35,035 nucleotides of DNA, from positions 1 through 35,035 of the forward strand of contig WTJR01000048.1 in assembly GCA_011524755.1 (NCBI GenBank). Reading direction: 5' to 3'. The stretch's first letter is position 1, and each line of letters starts with the position of its first letter. Shown piece after piece: positions 1-10,470 of the stretch. The notes beneath the pieces were generated by a model. It worked only from the letters and a program-made list of their open reading frames with translations. It had not been told where the DNA came from and did no database searches. Both the position numbers and the translations under genes were made by a program. The DNA comes from Halieaceae bacterium. Lineage in GTDB: Bacteria > Pseudomonadota > Gammaproteobacteria > Pseudomonadales > Halieaceae.

Positions 1-919
1 CACGCACGACCGTGCCATCGCCGATCACACAGTCTTTGAGCACACAATTGGCCTCGATTACCACGTTATTACCTAGACGAACCTCACCTTCAACCAACAC
101 ATTCGCATCGAGCACCACATCTGTGCCACACGCCAAGCTGCCACGGATATCCAAACGACTCGCGTCCATAACATGTACACCTGCAGCCATCAGCTCATCG
201 GCCTTCTGCCTTTGATGTGCCCGCTCTAACGCCTCAAGTTGTGCGCGATCGTTCACACCAGAAATTTCATTCGACTTATCGGTCACCACGACACTCACCT
301 TCTTCCCATCCTGCAGAGCAAGACTTAACACATCCGGTAAATAGAATTCACCTTGAGCGTTGTCATTCTTTACCTGGCCAAGCCATGCGACTAACTCACT
401 TCCACGAGCGGCAAGGACGCCTGTATTGACCTCTGTTACTTCGAGCTCGTGAGGCAAACCATCTTTCTGTTCTACCACCCGCGCAAAATCGCCATCCCCA
501 CTTCGTAAGACCCGACCGTAACCCATGGGGTCTTCCAACGTTGCGGCTAACAGTGTCGGTTGAGTTTCAGCCGCGGAAACAACATCTGCCAGAACATCCG
601 CTGACAAGAGCGGGACGTCACCAAACAAGATAAGAACCGTACTGTCAGCACGGCAAGACGGAGCAGCCTGCAGCGCCGCGTGTCCGGTACCCAGCTGCTC
701 AGACTGTACATAGATTTCAACATCAGGCGCTTCGACTGCATCCGATACCTGCGATGCGCCGTGACCAACCACTACATGGATGCGCTCTGCTCCGAGTTGG
801 CGAGCCGTATCCAGCACGCATGCCACCATAGGTTTACCACCAATCGGGTGGAGTACCTTTGGTAATTCGGATTTCATGCGAGTGCCGCGACCTGCGGCAA
901 GAACAATGACTTCGAGCAT
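1..919 (-). CDS. glmU: Bifunctional GlmU (UDP-GlcNAc pyrophosphorylase / GlcN-1-P acetyltransferase), 3' end cut off by window
   Basis: GlmU makes UDP-N-acetylglucosamine in the cytoplasm for peptidoglycan and LPS, by acetylating glucosamine-1-P and then uridylylating it. The reading frame starts at the ATG at 919-917 and runs open for 306 codons to the window edge. The N-terminal nucleotidyltransferase signature LAAGRGTRM lies at residues 7-15, followed by KVLHPIGGKPM, EQLGTGHA, the GDVPLL metal-binding stretch, DPMGYGR and EVNTGV. The start of the left-handed beta-helix hexapeptide repeats follows (for example VLVEGEVRLGNNVVIEANCV). Against the usual 456 or so residues, about 150 C-terminal residues are missing, including the acetyltransferase active site. 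The gene lies just downstream of the atp operon on the same strand, a common gammaproteobacterial arrangement. A possible terminator separates the two. Confidence 0.96.
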   Translation of the reverse strand, partial: MLEVIVLAAGRGTRMKSELPKVLHPIGGKPMVACVLDTARQLGAERIHVVVGHGASQVSDAVEAPDVEIYVQSEQLGTGHAALQAAPSCRADSTVLILFGDVPLLSADVLADVVSAAETQPTLLAATLEDPMGYGRVLRSGDGDFARVVEQKDGLPHELEVTEVNTGVLAARGSELVAWLGQVKNDNAQGEFYLPDVLSLALQDGKKVSVVVTDKSNEISGVNDRAQLEALERAHQRQKADELMAAGVHVMDASRLDIRGSLACGTDVVLDANVLVEGEVRLGNNVVIEANCVLKDCVIGDGTVVR

Positions 920-1003
920 TCGGACATTAACAGTGAACTGTTCCAAAAGCATCGCACAGCTATATGACAACTACTATGGCAAAAATTCCAAAGCGGTTTG
1001 ATC

Positions 1004-1034
1004 AGACAAAAGCGACAGCCCGCAAGGCGTGGGC
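1004..1034 (-). terminator. Candidate intrinsic terminator of the atp operon
   Basis: On the minus strand, just after atpC, GCCCAC-GCCTT-GCGGGC (1034-1018) can form a short GC-rich stem with one A-C mismatch. A T-rich stretch containing CTTTTGTCT follows (1012-1004). The position between atpC and glmU is right for an intrinsic terminator, but the stem is imperfect and the T tract is interrupted. Some read-through into glmU is therefore plausible. Confidence 0.42.
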
Positions 1035-1037
1035 AAA

Positions 1038-1060
1038 GCGCGGGATTTAACGACCCGCGC
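1038..1060 (-). other. Perfect inverted repeat enclosing the atpC stop codon
   Basis: GCGCGGG (1038-1044) and CCCGCGC (1054-1060) are perfect 7-base complements separated by 9 bases. The loop contains the atpC TAA stop. In the mRNA this would form a GC-only stem around the stop codon. It has no T tract of its own, so it is more likely a 3'-end stabiliser, or part of a tandem hairpin with the terminator candidate beside it. Confidence 0.5.
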
Positions 1061-1472
1061 GATTCTTGAGTTTTCTGAGGGTAGCCAACTGGGCAGCCGC
1101 TTCGGCTAGCTGCGCTGATGCGCGGCCATAATCGAGCTCGCTGCTCTGGTTGGCCAGTGCTTCTTCTGCCGCTTTTCGGGCTTCTTCAGCAGCCACTTCA
1201 TCGAGGTCATCACCTCGAACAGCCGTATTCGCAAGGATCGTAACGACATCGCCTTGCACTTCGAGGTAACCGCCAGAAACGTAATAGACCTCTTCCTCAC
1301 CCCCTTGGAGCACCACTCGAACGGAGCCGGGTGTGAGATCGGTCAGTAACGGAGTGTGCCCATAGGTCACACCCAACTCACCGTTAGAACCGTTGGCAAC
1401 CAATAGTTCCACGAGGCCTGAAAAGATTTGAGCTTCTGCGCTAACGATATCGCAGTGAATGGTCAGTGCCAT
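1047..1472 (-). CDS. atpC: F1Fo ATP synthase epsilon subunit
   Basis: The epsilon subunit is part of the F1 central stalk. It couples gamma rotation to the c-ring and can inhibit ATP hydrolysis through its C-terminal helices. The 141-residue product is close to the usual length (139 in E. coli). Residues 1-85 form the beta-sandwich domain, with the typical stretches HCDIVSAEAQIFSG, GELGVTYGHTPLLT and YYVSGGYLEVQGD. Residues from about 88 onward form the Ala/Glu-rich helical hairpin, ending LRKLKNRAGR. It is the last gene of atpIBEFHAGDC, 12 bases after atpD. A GC-rich inverted repeat surrounds its stop codon. Confidence 0.98.
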   Translation of the reverse strand: MALTIHCDIVSAEAQIFSGLVELLVANGSNGELGVTYGHTPLLTDLTPGSVRVVLQGGEEEVYYVSGGYLEVQGDVVTILANTAVRGDDLDEVAAEEARKAAEEALANQSSELDYGRASAQLAEAAAQLATLRKLKNRAGR

Positions 1473-1484
1473 TGACGCCTCCGA

Positions 1485-2933
<1,449 letters not shown>

Positions 2934-2962
2934 TCGTAATGCTAAAACTGCGCTTACCGCGC

Positions 2963-3826
2963 TTAACCAATAGCGGCCGCGCCGCCTACAATCTCTGACA
3001 GCTCCTGAGTAATCGCTGCCTGTCGAGCTTTGTTGTAAACCAACTGAAGCTCATCGATAAGTTCACCCGCGTTCTCGCTCGCATTTTTCATAGCGATCAT
3101 TCGAGCCGCCTGTTCACAAGCACCATTTTCGACTACCGCCTGATAAACCAACGACTCGATGTATCGAGCAAGCAGGCCATCTAACAGCTCTTTAGCATCA
3201 GGCTCGTAAATGTAGTCCCAGTGATGCGAATACTGTTGCTGAGCGTCCGCTTCCAAGGGAAGTAACTGCTGAACAGTCGGCGTTTGCGTCATGGTGTTAA
3301 CAAAGTCATTGCCCACCAAGTAAAGCTTGTCGATCGTGCCCTCAACATACGCATCAAGCATGTGCTTTACCGCCCCAATGAGTTGCTCGACCGTAGGCTC
3401 TTCACCGATGTCTCGAACGCTGGCAACGACGTTGCCACCAACAGAGCCAAAGAAGGCCTGACCTTTACCGCCAATAAGACATAGATCAACGTCGTGCCCT
3501 GCGTCAGAGTGCTCCTTCATGGACTGAAGCGCGCGCTTGAACAGGTTGATGTTTAAGCCACCACACAAGCCTCGATCTGATGAGACGATGATGTAGCCAA
3601 CGCGACGAATCGACCGCTGCTGCATGTAAGCGTGACGATACTCTGCCGATGCATTAGCAATGTGACCAATTACGGCGCGCATACGACGCGCGTAGGGCTT
3701 GCCCACTTCCATGCGATCTTGTGCGCGACGCATTTTACTCGCCGCCACCATTTCCATCGCGCTAGTGATCTTCTGAGTACTTTGAATACTCGAGATCTTG
3801 GTGCGAATTTCTTTACCCGCTGCCAT
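2963..3826 (-). CDS. atpG: F1Fo ATP synthase gamma subunit
   Basis: The gamma subunit is the rotating central shaft of F1. The 287-residue product has the same length as the E. coli protein. The two conserved coiled-coil ends are clear: the N-terminal [20 protein letters not shown] with [11 protein letters not shown], and the C-terminal [14 protein letters not shown] with [13 protein letters not shown]. The central Rossmann-like region includes [12 protein letters not shown]. It lies between atpA (6 bases upstream) and atpD in the standard order. Confidence 0.98.
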   Translation of the reverse strand: MAAGKEIRTKISSIQSTQKITSAMEMVAASKMRRAQDRMEVGKPYARRMRAVIGHIANASAEYRHAYMQQRSIRRVGYIIVSSDRGLCGGLNINLFKRALQSMKEHSDAGHDVDLCLIGGKGQAFFGSVGGNVVASVRDIGEEPTVEQLIGAVKHMLDAYVEGTIDKLYLVGNDFVNTMTQTPTVQQLLPLEADAQQQYSHHWDYIYEPDAKELLDGLLARYIESLVYQAVVENGACEQAARMIAMKNASENAGELIDELQLVYNKARQAAITQELSEIVGGAAAIG

Positions 3827-3832
3827 CGCTAA

Positions 3833-5377
3833 TTACCAGGTTTGAGTTGAAACAAACGCATCGAGACCCGCCTTAAACGCAGCCTCTCGATCGTCGTTCC
3901 AATTACCGTCCGCAGCAATCTCTTGCATGAGTGCACCGTGCTCTGCATGCATGTAAGAAAGAAGCGCCGACTCAAAATCAGAAATCTTATCGACCTCAAC
4001 TGCCTTCAAATAACCCTCGTTCGCGGCGTAAAGCAAAAGACCCATCTCGGCGACACTTTGAGGCGCGTACTGCTTCTGCTTCATCAGCTCGGTGACTCGC
4101 TCACCGTGCTCGAGCTGTGCCTTAGTCGCTTCATCGAGGTCCGATGCAAACTGGGAGAACGCTGCCAGCTCGCGGTACTGCGCGAGGGCTGTTCGGATAC
4201 CGCCAGACAGTTTCTTGATGATCTTGGTCTGTGCAGCACCACCCACACGAGACACTGAAATACCAGCGTTCATCGCGGGTCGAATACCGGCGTTGAACAT
4301 GTCAGCTTCGAGGAAGATCTGACCATCAGTAATCGAAATAACGTTTGTCGGTACGAACGCCGATACGTCACCTGCCTGAGTTTCAATCACAGGCAGTGCC
4401 GTCAACGAACCTGTTTTGCCTTTTACCTCGCCGTTAGTGAATGCCTCGACGTAATCGGCATTAACACGCGCTGCACGCTCAAGAAGACGAGAGTGGAGAT
4501 AGAAAACGTCACCAGGGTAGGCTTCACGACCGGGTGGTCGACGTAGCAACAAGGAAATCTGACGATAGGCGACAGCCTGCTTAGATAAGTCATCATAAAT
4601 GATGAGCGCATCTTCGCCACGATCACGATAGTACTCACCCATGGTGCAACCCGCGAAAGGTGCTAGGTACTGCATCGCTGCGGGATCAGACGCATTAGCG
4701 GCAACCACAATGGTGTGATCCATTGCGCCGTGCTCTTCGAGCTTACGCACCACCGACGCTACCGAAGAAGCCTTCTGGCCAACCGCGACATAAATACACT
4801 TAATGCCAGTGCCTTTCTGGTTGATGATGGCGTCGACTGCAATCGCTGTCTTACCCACCTGACGGTCACCAATGATCAGCTCTCGCTGGCCACGACCGAT
4901 TGGCACCATGGCATCGATGGCTTTCAAGCCAATTTGAACGGGTTGATCAACTGACTGACGCGCGATAACCCCGGGAGCAATTTTCTCTAGAGCATCGGTC
5001 ATGGTTGTCTCGATAGCGCCCTTGCCATCGATTGGGTTACCCAGCGCGTCAACAACGCGTCCTTGTAGCTCTGGACCCACTGGAACCTCAAGGATTCGAC
5101 CAGTACAGCGGCAAGTTTGGCCCTCAGCCAACTGCTTGTAGTCGCCCAGTACAACCGCGCCGACCGAGTCACGCTCAAGGTTAAGAGCCAGTCCAAAGAC
5201 ATTGCCCTCAAATTCAATCATCTCGCCGTATTGCACTTCGGTCAGACCGTGAATGCGGATGATGCCGTCCGTTACCGAGACGATAGTGCCTTCGTTTGTA
5301 GCCTGCGATGCCACATCAAGCTGCGATATACGCTGCTTAATGATGTCGCTGATTTCTGAAGGATTCAGTTGTTGCAT
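3833..5377 (-). CDS. atpA: F1Fo ATP synthase alpha subunit
   Basis: The alpha subunit carries the non-catalytic nucleotide sites and supplies the arginine finger to beta. I place the start at the ATG at 5377 ([10 protein letters not shown]), giving 514 residues against 513 in E. coli. It has a good GAGGA ribosome site about 8 bases upstream. A TTG six codons further up (5395) would overlap atpH and lacks a comparable site. The N-terminal [17 protein letters not shown] matches the delta-binding helix of the family. Walker A GDRQVGKT is at 170-177, followed by [37 protein letters not shown], and ISVSRVGG near the signature region. The spacing to atpH is 14 bases. Confidence 0.98.
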   Translation of the reverse strand: MQQLNPSEISDIIKQRISQLDVASQATNEGTIVSVTDGIIRIHGLTEVQYGEMIEFEGNVFGLALNLERDSVGAVVLGDYKQLAEGQTCRCTGRILEVPVGPELQGRVVDALGNPIDGKGAIETTMTDALEKIAPGVIARQSVDQPVQIGLKAIDAMVPIGRGQRELIIGDRQVGKTAIAVDAIINQKGTGIKCIYVAVGQKASSVASVVRKLEEHGAMDHTIVVAANASDPAAMQYLAPFAGCTMGEYYRDRGEDALIIYDDLSKQAVAYRQISLLLRRPPGREAYPGDVFYLHSRLLERAARVNADYVEAFTNGEVKGKTGSLTALPVIETQAGDVSAFVPTNVISITDGQIFLEADMFNAGIRPAMNAGISVSRVGGAAQTKIIKKLSGGIRTALAQYRELAAFSQFASDLDEATKAQLEHGERVTELMKQKQYAPQSVAEMGLLLYAANEGYLKAVEVDKISDFESALLSYMHAEHGALMQEIAADGNWNDDREAAFKAGLDAFVSTQTW

Positions 5378-5391
5378 GACCGGTTCCTCTG

Positions 5392-5928
5392 TCAAGATTT
5401 CAACGCAGTCGCTAGCTTGTGCAAGCGCCCACGAACTGAACCGTCGATAACCATATCGCCGGCTCGAATAATGGCTCCCCCAATTAAGGAAGCATCTGTT
5501 TCAACAGTCATATCGACTGTTTTGCCTAACTTTGCTGTCAATGAGGCAGAAAGTTGCTCAATTGTCGCGTCGGCCACATCGAACGCACTCGTTACCGTCA
5601 CGTTCGCCGCCGCATCGAGCGCTGATCGCAACTCAGCGAATAACGTCGCGACCTCACTTGAGAGGCCGAGACGGTGGTTTTCAGCCATCACTGAAACAAA
5701 CTGCGCGACACCCGCTGGAATATCGTCTCCCAGCACAGTCGCAACAGTTGCAGCGCGCTGGGATGCGGTCGTTGCAGGATCATCGAGCACCTTGGCCACT
5801 GATGGCTCAGCGACTACCGCGGCAACGGTGACCAACGCTTGATGCCAGCTGTCCACAGCGCCGTTATCAACAGCGAACTGAAACGCCGCCCGCGCGTAAG
5901 GTCTCGCCAGTGTGGTTGGCTCGATCAC
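5392..5928 (-). CDS. atpH: F1Fo ATP synthase delta subunit
   Basis: The delta subunit links the top of F1 to the b-subunit stator. The product has 178 residues (177 in E. coli). The N-terminal [13 protein letters not shown] and the C-terminal family signature [20 protein letters not shown] are intact. The start is a GTG at 5928, supported by an AAGGAG ribosome site lying in the last codons of atpF, so the two genes are probably translationally coupled. The gap to atpF is 2 bases. Confidence 0.97.
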   Translation of the reverse strand: MIEPTTLARPYARAAFQFAVDNGAVDSWHQALVTVAAVVAEPSVAKVLDDPATTASQRAATVATVLGDDIPAGVAQFVSVMAENHRLGLSSEVATLFAELRSALDAAANVTVTSAFDVADATIEQLSASLTAKLGKTVDMTVETDASLIGGAIIRAGDMVIDGSVRGRLHKLATALKS

Positions 5929-5930
5929 GC

Positions 5931-6401
5931 CTACTGCTCCTTCACCAACTGCTCAAGAAGGGCAGCGTGTTTATCAGCATCGATTTCAGCTGCCAGCACT
6001 TTTTCAGCGCCCGCAATAGCCAGCGTACTGACTTGCGTTAAGAGCTGCTCTTTAGCCTGAGCTTTTTCGCGCTCCACTTCGGCAGACGCGAGCTCTTTCA
6101 CCCGATCCGCTTCTGCAACCGCAGCGACTTTTGCTTCATCGACAACCGTTGCTGCACGCTTATTAGCAGCTTCAACGATAGAGGCAGCTTCTTTCTTCGC
6201 CTCTGACAAGCGGTCAACCGCTTCTTTTTGCGCAAGCTCAAGATCGTGACTAGCGCGGTCTGCTGCAGCCAGACCGTCGGCGATCTTTTGTTGACGCTCT
6301 TCCATAGCGGCTAAGATCGGTGGCCATACGTATCGCATACAAAATGCAACGAACGCGATGAAGGCTACGATCTGTCCGATAATGGTCAGATTAATATTCA
6401 C
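5931..6401 (-). CDS. atpF: F1Fo ATP synthase b subunit
   Basis: Subunit b forms the dimeric peripheral stalk, anchored in the inner membrane and reaching to delta. The product has 156 residues, the same as E. coli. One N-terminal membrane segment (about residues 5-27, ending near MRYVWPPI) is followed by a long, highly charged Ala/Glu/Lys-rich coiled coil with the typical [11 protein letters not shown] stretch. It ends two bases before the atpH GTG start. A 56-base spacer with a strong hairpin separates it from atpE. Confidence 0.97.
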   Translation of the reverse strand: MNINLTIIGQIVAFIAFVAFCMRYVWPPILAAMEERQQKIADGLAAADRASHDLELAQKEAVDRLSEAKKEAASIVEAANKRAATVVDEAKVAAVAEADRVKELASAEVEREKAQAKEQLLTQVSTLAIAGAEKVLAAEIDADKHAALLEQLVKEQ

Positions 6402-6426
6402 AGTATACTCCTGTGGGTTTCACTCA

Positions 6427-6443
6427 CGCCGGCTAAGCCGGCG
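6427..6443 (-). other. Strong GC hairpin between atpE and atpF
   Basis: CGCCGGC-TAA-GCCGGCG is a perfect 7-bp stem with a 3-base loop, starting 14 bases after the atpE stop. In the mRNA a pyrimidine-rich run precedes it and TGAGTGAAACCC follows, so there is no U tract and it is not a classical terminator. It lies just behind the c-subunit gene, whose product is needed in excess, so a role in 3'-end protection or processing of the atpE message is plausible. That role is inferred. Confidence 0.6.
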
Positions 6444-6457
6444 AGGAAAAAGGTTTC

Positions 6458-6694
<237 letters not shown>

Positions 6695-6724
6695 CTATTG
6701 AGTCTTAGTATGGAAGTTCAGAAA

Positions 6725-7624
<900 letters not shown>

Positions 7625-7655
7625 TTAAACAATCGCCCTAGCGCGATGCTCTCCG

Positions 7656-8030
7656 TTAAACCACTTTGTCTTTCGCAGCCAGATAATAAAAAACCGGACT
7701 ACTCACTAATACTGCTATCGCGCCCATGAAGATCGCTCCGGGCTGCGGGTCTGACGCTTTGGCGAACCAAAGACCAAACAGCAGTGCGCTGAGACTAAAT
7801 TTTGCTATCCCCAGTAAGGTTGGTGCTTGAGCACCAAACCTGCTGAACATGCTGGTCGCAAGCCATGCCTGGGGCAGTCCAATAATGGCCGCTCCTACCC
7901 ACACCGCTAACGCTGCATCACCACCGAGAAAAAACCAAACACCAGCAGAAAGTGCCGCTATCAAAACACTGGTAAATACCAAGGCCTTGGCGAAGTGGTG
8001 AGCCAGCATTGTTCGCGTGTACTCGCCCAC
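7656..8030 (-). CDS. atpI: ATP synthase assembly protein AtpI
   Basis: AtpI is a small inner-membrane protein that helps assemble the c-ring. The 124-residue product has about four hydrophobic segments (near 14-34, 40-58, 70-88 and 95-115) and the family-typical GLPQAWLATSMF followed by ALLGIAKF-like residues. The start is GTG at 8030, chosen because a GGGAG ribosome site lies 6 bases upstream. The next ATG (8009) has no such site. It is the first gene of the atp operon. Sequence conservation in this family is low, so position contributes to the call. Confidence 0.9.
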   Translation of the reverse strand: MGEYTRTMLAHHFAKALVFTSVLIAALSAGVWFFLGGDAALAVWVGAAIIGLPQAWLATSMFSRFGAQAPTLLGIAKFSLSALLFGLWFAKASDPQPGAIFMGAIAVLVSSPVFYYLAAKDKVV

Positions 8031-8068
8031 TTAGCACTCCCACATTTTCGGGTTCTCAAGCGCGCGCA

Positions 8069-8097
8069 AGTCTATTCGAATTGCCTAAGCGCATCAA
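8069..8097 (-). promoter_or_regulatory. Candidate sigma-70 promoter of the atp operon
   Basis: On the minus strand, TTGATG (8097-8092) and TAGACT (8074-8069) are separated by exactly 17 bases, in the 86-base gap between parB and atpI. Each hexamer matches the consensus at four of six positions. Transcription would start about 30 bases before the atpI GTG. This is the only spacer able to hold the operon's own promoter, but the match is modest. Confidence 0.35.
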
Positions 8098-8116
8098 CAA
8101 AGCAAAATGCCAACTT

Positions 8117-8998
8117 TTATTGGATACGATTCAAAATTCCGTCGAGCACGTCTAGGTCGCTGTACTGAATAACCAGCTTGCCACGGCCATTTTTATTTTC
8201 GATGACCACTTTGGTGCCAAAACGCTCTGAGAGTTGCCGCTCCAGCCGGTCGATATCAGGGTCTTTCCGCTGCGGGGCCGTATCAACAGCTGGCGCTAAC
8301 ATGGCTTTTACAAGCGCCTCTGTTTGTCTGACTGACAACTTGCTGTCCACAACTTTTCTTGCCGCGCGAACCTGATCCCCACCGTCCAATGCCAGAAGCA
8401 CCTTTCCGTGACCCGCATCAATTCGACCGTGCTCTAACATCTCTGACACTTCGCGCTCGAGGGACAGCAGCCGCATCAAATTCGCAATAACCGGGCGTGA
8501 TTTACCCACAGCTGTTGCGACCTCTTGTTGAGATAAATCAAATTCGGTCTGCAATCGCTTTAGCGCTCGGGCTTCTTCAAGTGGATTGAGGTTTTCGCGC
8601 TGGATGTTTTCTATCAGCGCCATTGCGATCGCTGTTTCATCGCTGATGTCGCGGACGATAGCCGGGATGGTATCCAAGGCGGCCAGCTGACTGGCTCGCC
8701 AACGGCGCTCGCCAGCCACAATTTCGTAACGATCTGCGCCAATAGATCTCACAACAATCGGCTGCATGACGCCTTGGGCTTTAATGCTGTCGGCCAGCTC
8801 TTGTAGCGCGGCTTCATCAAAGTCAATTCGAGGCTGATATTTACCGCGTTGTAAAAACTCCAGTGGTAATTGACGAAGATCACCATCCCCAGGTGATATT
8901 GTGCTCGCTTCTGCCGTGCCGGCCGGCGCTTTTTTGGTCAGGTCGGTCCCAAGCAGGGCGTCAAGGCCACGATTTAATTTTCGCTTTTTCGTGTTCAT
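8117..8998 (-). CDS. parB: Chromosome partition protein ParB (CTP-dependent parS-binding clamp)
   Basis: ParB binds parS, spreads along DNA as a CTP-gated clamp and recruits condensin, and with ParA moves the origins apart. The product has 293 residues. It opens with the typical RGLDALLG (residues 10-17), followed by the N-terminal domain with the CTP-binding motifs GERRWRA (96-102) and ENIQRENLNPLEEA (130-143). A helix-turn-helix follows, around LSQQEVATAVGKSRPVIANLMRLL (155-178), then a C-terminal dimerisation domain. An AGGAAAGG ribosome site precedes the ATG. A 78-base gap separates it from parA, wider than the tight spacing usual for this pair. Two matching parS sites lie in recF. Confidence 0.97.
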   Translation of the reverse strand: MNTKKRKLNRGLDALLGTDLTKKAPAGTAEASTISPGDGDLRQLPLEFLQRGKYQPRIDFDEAALQELADSIKAQGVMQPIVVRSIGADRYEIVAGERRWRASQLAALDTIPAIVRDISDETAIAMALIENIQRENLNPLEEARALKRLQTEFDLSQQEVATAVGKSRPVIANLMRLLSLEREVSEMLEHGRIDAGHGKVLLALDGGDQVRAARKVVDSKLSVRQTEALVKAMLAPAVDTAPQRKDPDIDRLERQLSERFGTKVVIENKNGRGKLVIQYSDLDVLDGILNRIQ

Positions 8999-9076
8999 TC
9001 GCCTTTCCTGAGCACTTGTCGTTGTCTTGCACCATGTTTCATCACGTCACTGTCCATCAGTTTACCGGCCGAAATA

Positions 9077-9835
9077 TCACTGTCGACGTGAAAATTCTTC
9101 AGCAAGCGCCATGTACGCACGCGCGCCTCTTGAATATCGGTCATAAACAATCCCGGGTTCCCCGTGACTTGGTGCTTCTGCGAGTCGCACATTCCTCGGA
9201 ATCACTGTCCGATAAACGAGGTCACCAAAGTGGCTGAATAACTGCTCGGATACTTCTGTTGTCAGCGAATTTCTCGGATCATACATCGTTCGAAGAATTC
9301 CCTCGATTTCAAGATCGGGATTAACTGTCTCGTTGATCCGACGAATGGTATTCAACAAGGCAGAGAGCCCCTCTAGAGCGAAGTATTCGCACTGCATGGT
9401 GATGAGAATAGAATCACAGGCCACCATTGCATTGACGGTCAGCATGTTAAGAGAGGGAGGGCAGTCGATTAAGACAAAATCGTACGATGCTTCACCTTGC
9501 CGCAGTCCTTGCTTCAATCGTTTTTCTTTGCCCTCAACTTCGATGAGCTCTACCTCTGCTGCGGTTAGATCACCATTGGCCGGCAAAACAGAAAACTTAC
9601 CTGTGGGCGACTCGACCAAACACTCAGACAGCGATGCTTCCGCGAGCAACAGATCAAGCACAGATAGCTCTAGACCATTTTTTTCTATGCCAGAGGACAT
9701 GGTGGCATTGCCCTGAGGATCCATATCCACCAACAGCACACGCTTTCCCATCTGCGCCAACGAAGCAGCCAGGTTGACGCTTGTTGTTGTCTTACCAACG
9801 CCACCTTTTTGATTGGCTACGGCAATAATTTTCAT
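9077..9835 (-). CDS. parA: Chromosome partition ATPase ParA (Soj)
   Basis: ParA is a DNA-binding ATPase whose gradient on the nucleoid pulls ParB-parS complexes. The product has 252 residues. The deviant Walker A motif KGGVGKTT is at residues 10-17, the A' stretch VDMDPQGNA at 36-44, and the Walker B FVLIDCPPSLN at 120-130. The C-terminal RTVIPRNVRLAEAPSHG and YDRYSRGARAY are family hallmarks. There is no N-terminal DNA-binding extension, so this is the chromosomal type and not the plasmid type. Its ATG overlaps the rsmG stop codon (ATGA), implying coupled translation. Confidence 0.97.
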   Translation of the reverse strand: MKIIAVANQKGGVGKTTTSVNLAASLAQMGKRVLLVDMDPQGNATMSSGIEKNGLELSVLDLLLAEASLSECLVESPTGKFSVLPANGDLTAAEVELIEVEGKEKRLKQGLRQGEASYDFVLIDCPPSLNMLTVNAMVACDSILITMQCEYFALEGLSALLNTIRRINETVNPDLEIEGILRTMYDPRNSLTTEVSEQLFSHFGDLVYRTVIPRNVRLAEAPSHGEPGIVYDRYSRGARAYMALAEEFSRRQ

Positions 9836-10470
9836 TTCTTATTCTCACCACGACGCAGCACAACTAACTGCCTCAATTCATCTAGCCCGGGTACCACCAG
9901 ATCGATTTGTTCGCTGATCTCTACAGATGTACTTAAATCCGCTATTTCAGTATCAACCGTTTGAGACTTCATGGCGAGCCAAACACCCTCTGTATCGAGT
10001 AAATGCGCTGTTAGATGACACATTCGATTTAAATCAGCGAATGCCCGACTCATCACAACATCGAAACCCTGGTCTGGTTGGTAAGTCTCAGCTCGCCCCT
10101 CAACAATACTGACATTGTCTAGCCTCAGTTGCTGGCGGACCTGATAGAGGAAACGGGTTTTCTTGCCGTTACTGTCCAGCAATACAAACTCTTTATCGGG
10201 GAAACACAGCGCCAACGGAATACCTGGCAGGCCTGCGCCTGTGCCAACATCACAGAGTCGCTTACAGGAGCTAAGATACGGCACCAGAGTAACGCTATCG
10301 AGGACGTGTTTAATCACCATGTCCTCCGGACGCCGCACGGCAGTCAGGTTATAGGGTTTATTCCATTTATGGAGCAAAGTGACGTAGTCCGTTAACGGTT
10401 CTGCTAACGCCACTTGTATATCGAGAGCCTTCAGCCCTCGGGTCATTTGATCAACTAAGCGTTCAGCCAT
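9832..10470 (-). CDS. rsmG: 16S rRNA (guanine-527 N7) methyltransferase RsmG
   Basis: RsmG methylates G527 of 16S rRNA using S-adenosylmethionine. Its loss gives low-level streptomycin resistance in several bacteria. The product has 212 residues (207 in E. coli). The SAM-binding motif [14 protein letters not shown] is at 74-87, followed by the acidic [12 protein letters not shown], and SRAFA at 141-145. The N-terminal [10 protein letters not shown] stretch is typical. It overlaps mnmG by 8 bases and parA by 4, so it sits inside a tightly coupled mnmG-rsmG-parA unit. Confidence 0.97.
   Translation of the reverse strand: MAERLVDQMTRGLKALDIQVALAEPLTDYVTLLHKWNKPYNLTAVRRPEDMVIKHVLDSVTLVPYLSSCKRLCDVGTGAGLPGIPLALCFPDKEFVLLDSNGKKTRFLYQVRQQLRLDNVSIVEGRAETYQPDQGFDVVMSRAFADLNRMCHLTAHLLDTEGVWLAMKSQTVDTEIADLSTSVEISEQIDLVVPGLDELRQLVVLRRGENKK

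Noticed and set aside
5378-5395. TTG start adding six residues to AtpA
   Set aside because: It would overlap atpH and lacks a ribosome site. The ATG at 5377 has one and matches the family N-terminus.
5369-5842. A 157-codon plus-strand frame opposite atpH
   Set aside because: It is a shadow of the real delta-subunit gene. Its low-complexity Ala/Ser/Thr composition comes from the antisense of Ala- and Val-rich codons.
8995-9192. A 65-codon minus-strand reading frame spanning the parA end and the parA-parB gap, with its stop overlapping the parB ATG
   Set aside because: It begins inside parA in another frame, resembles no known family and has no supporting ribosome site. ParA already has its normal C-terminus.
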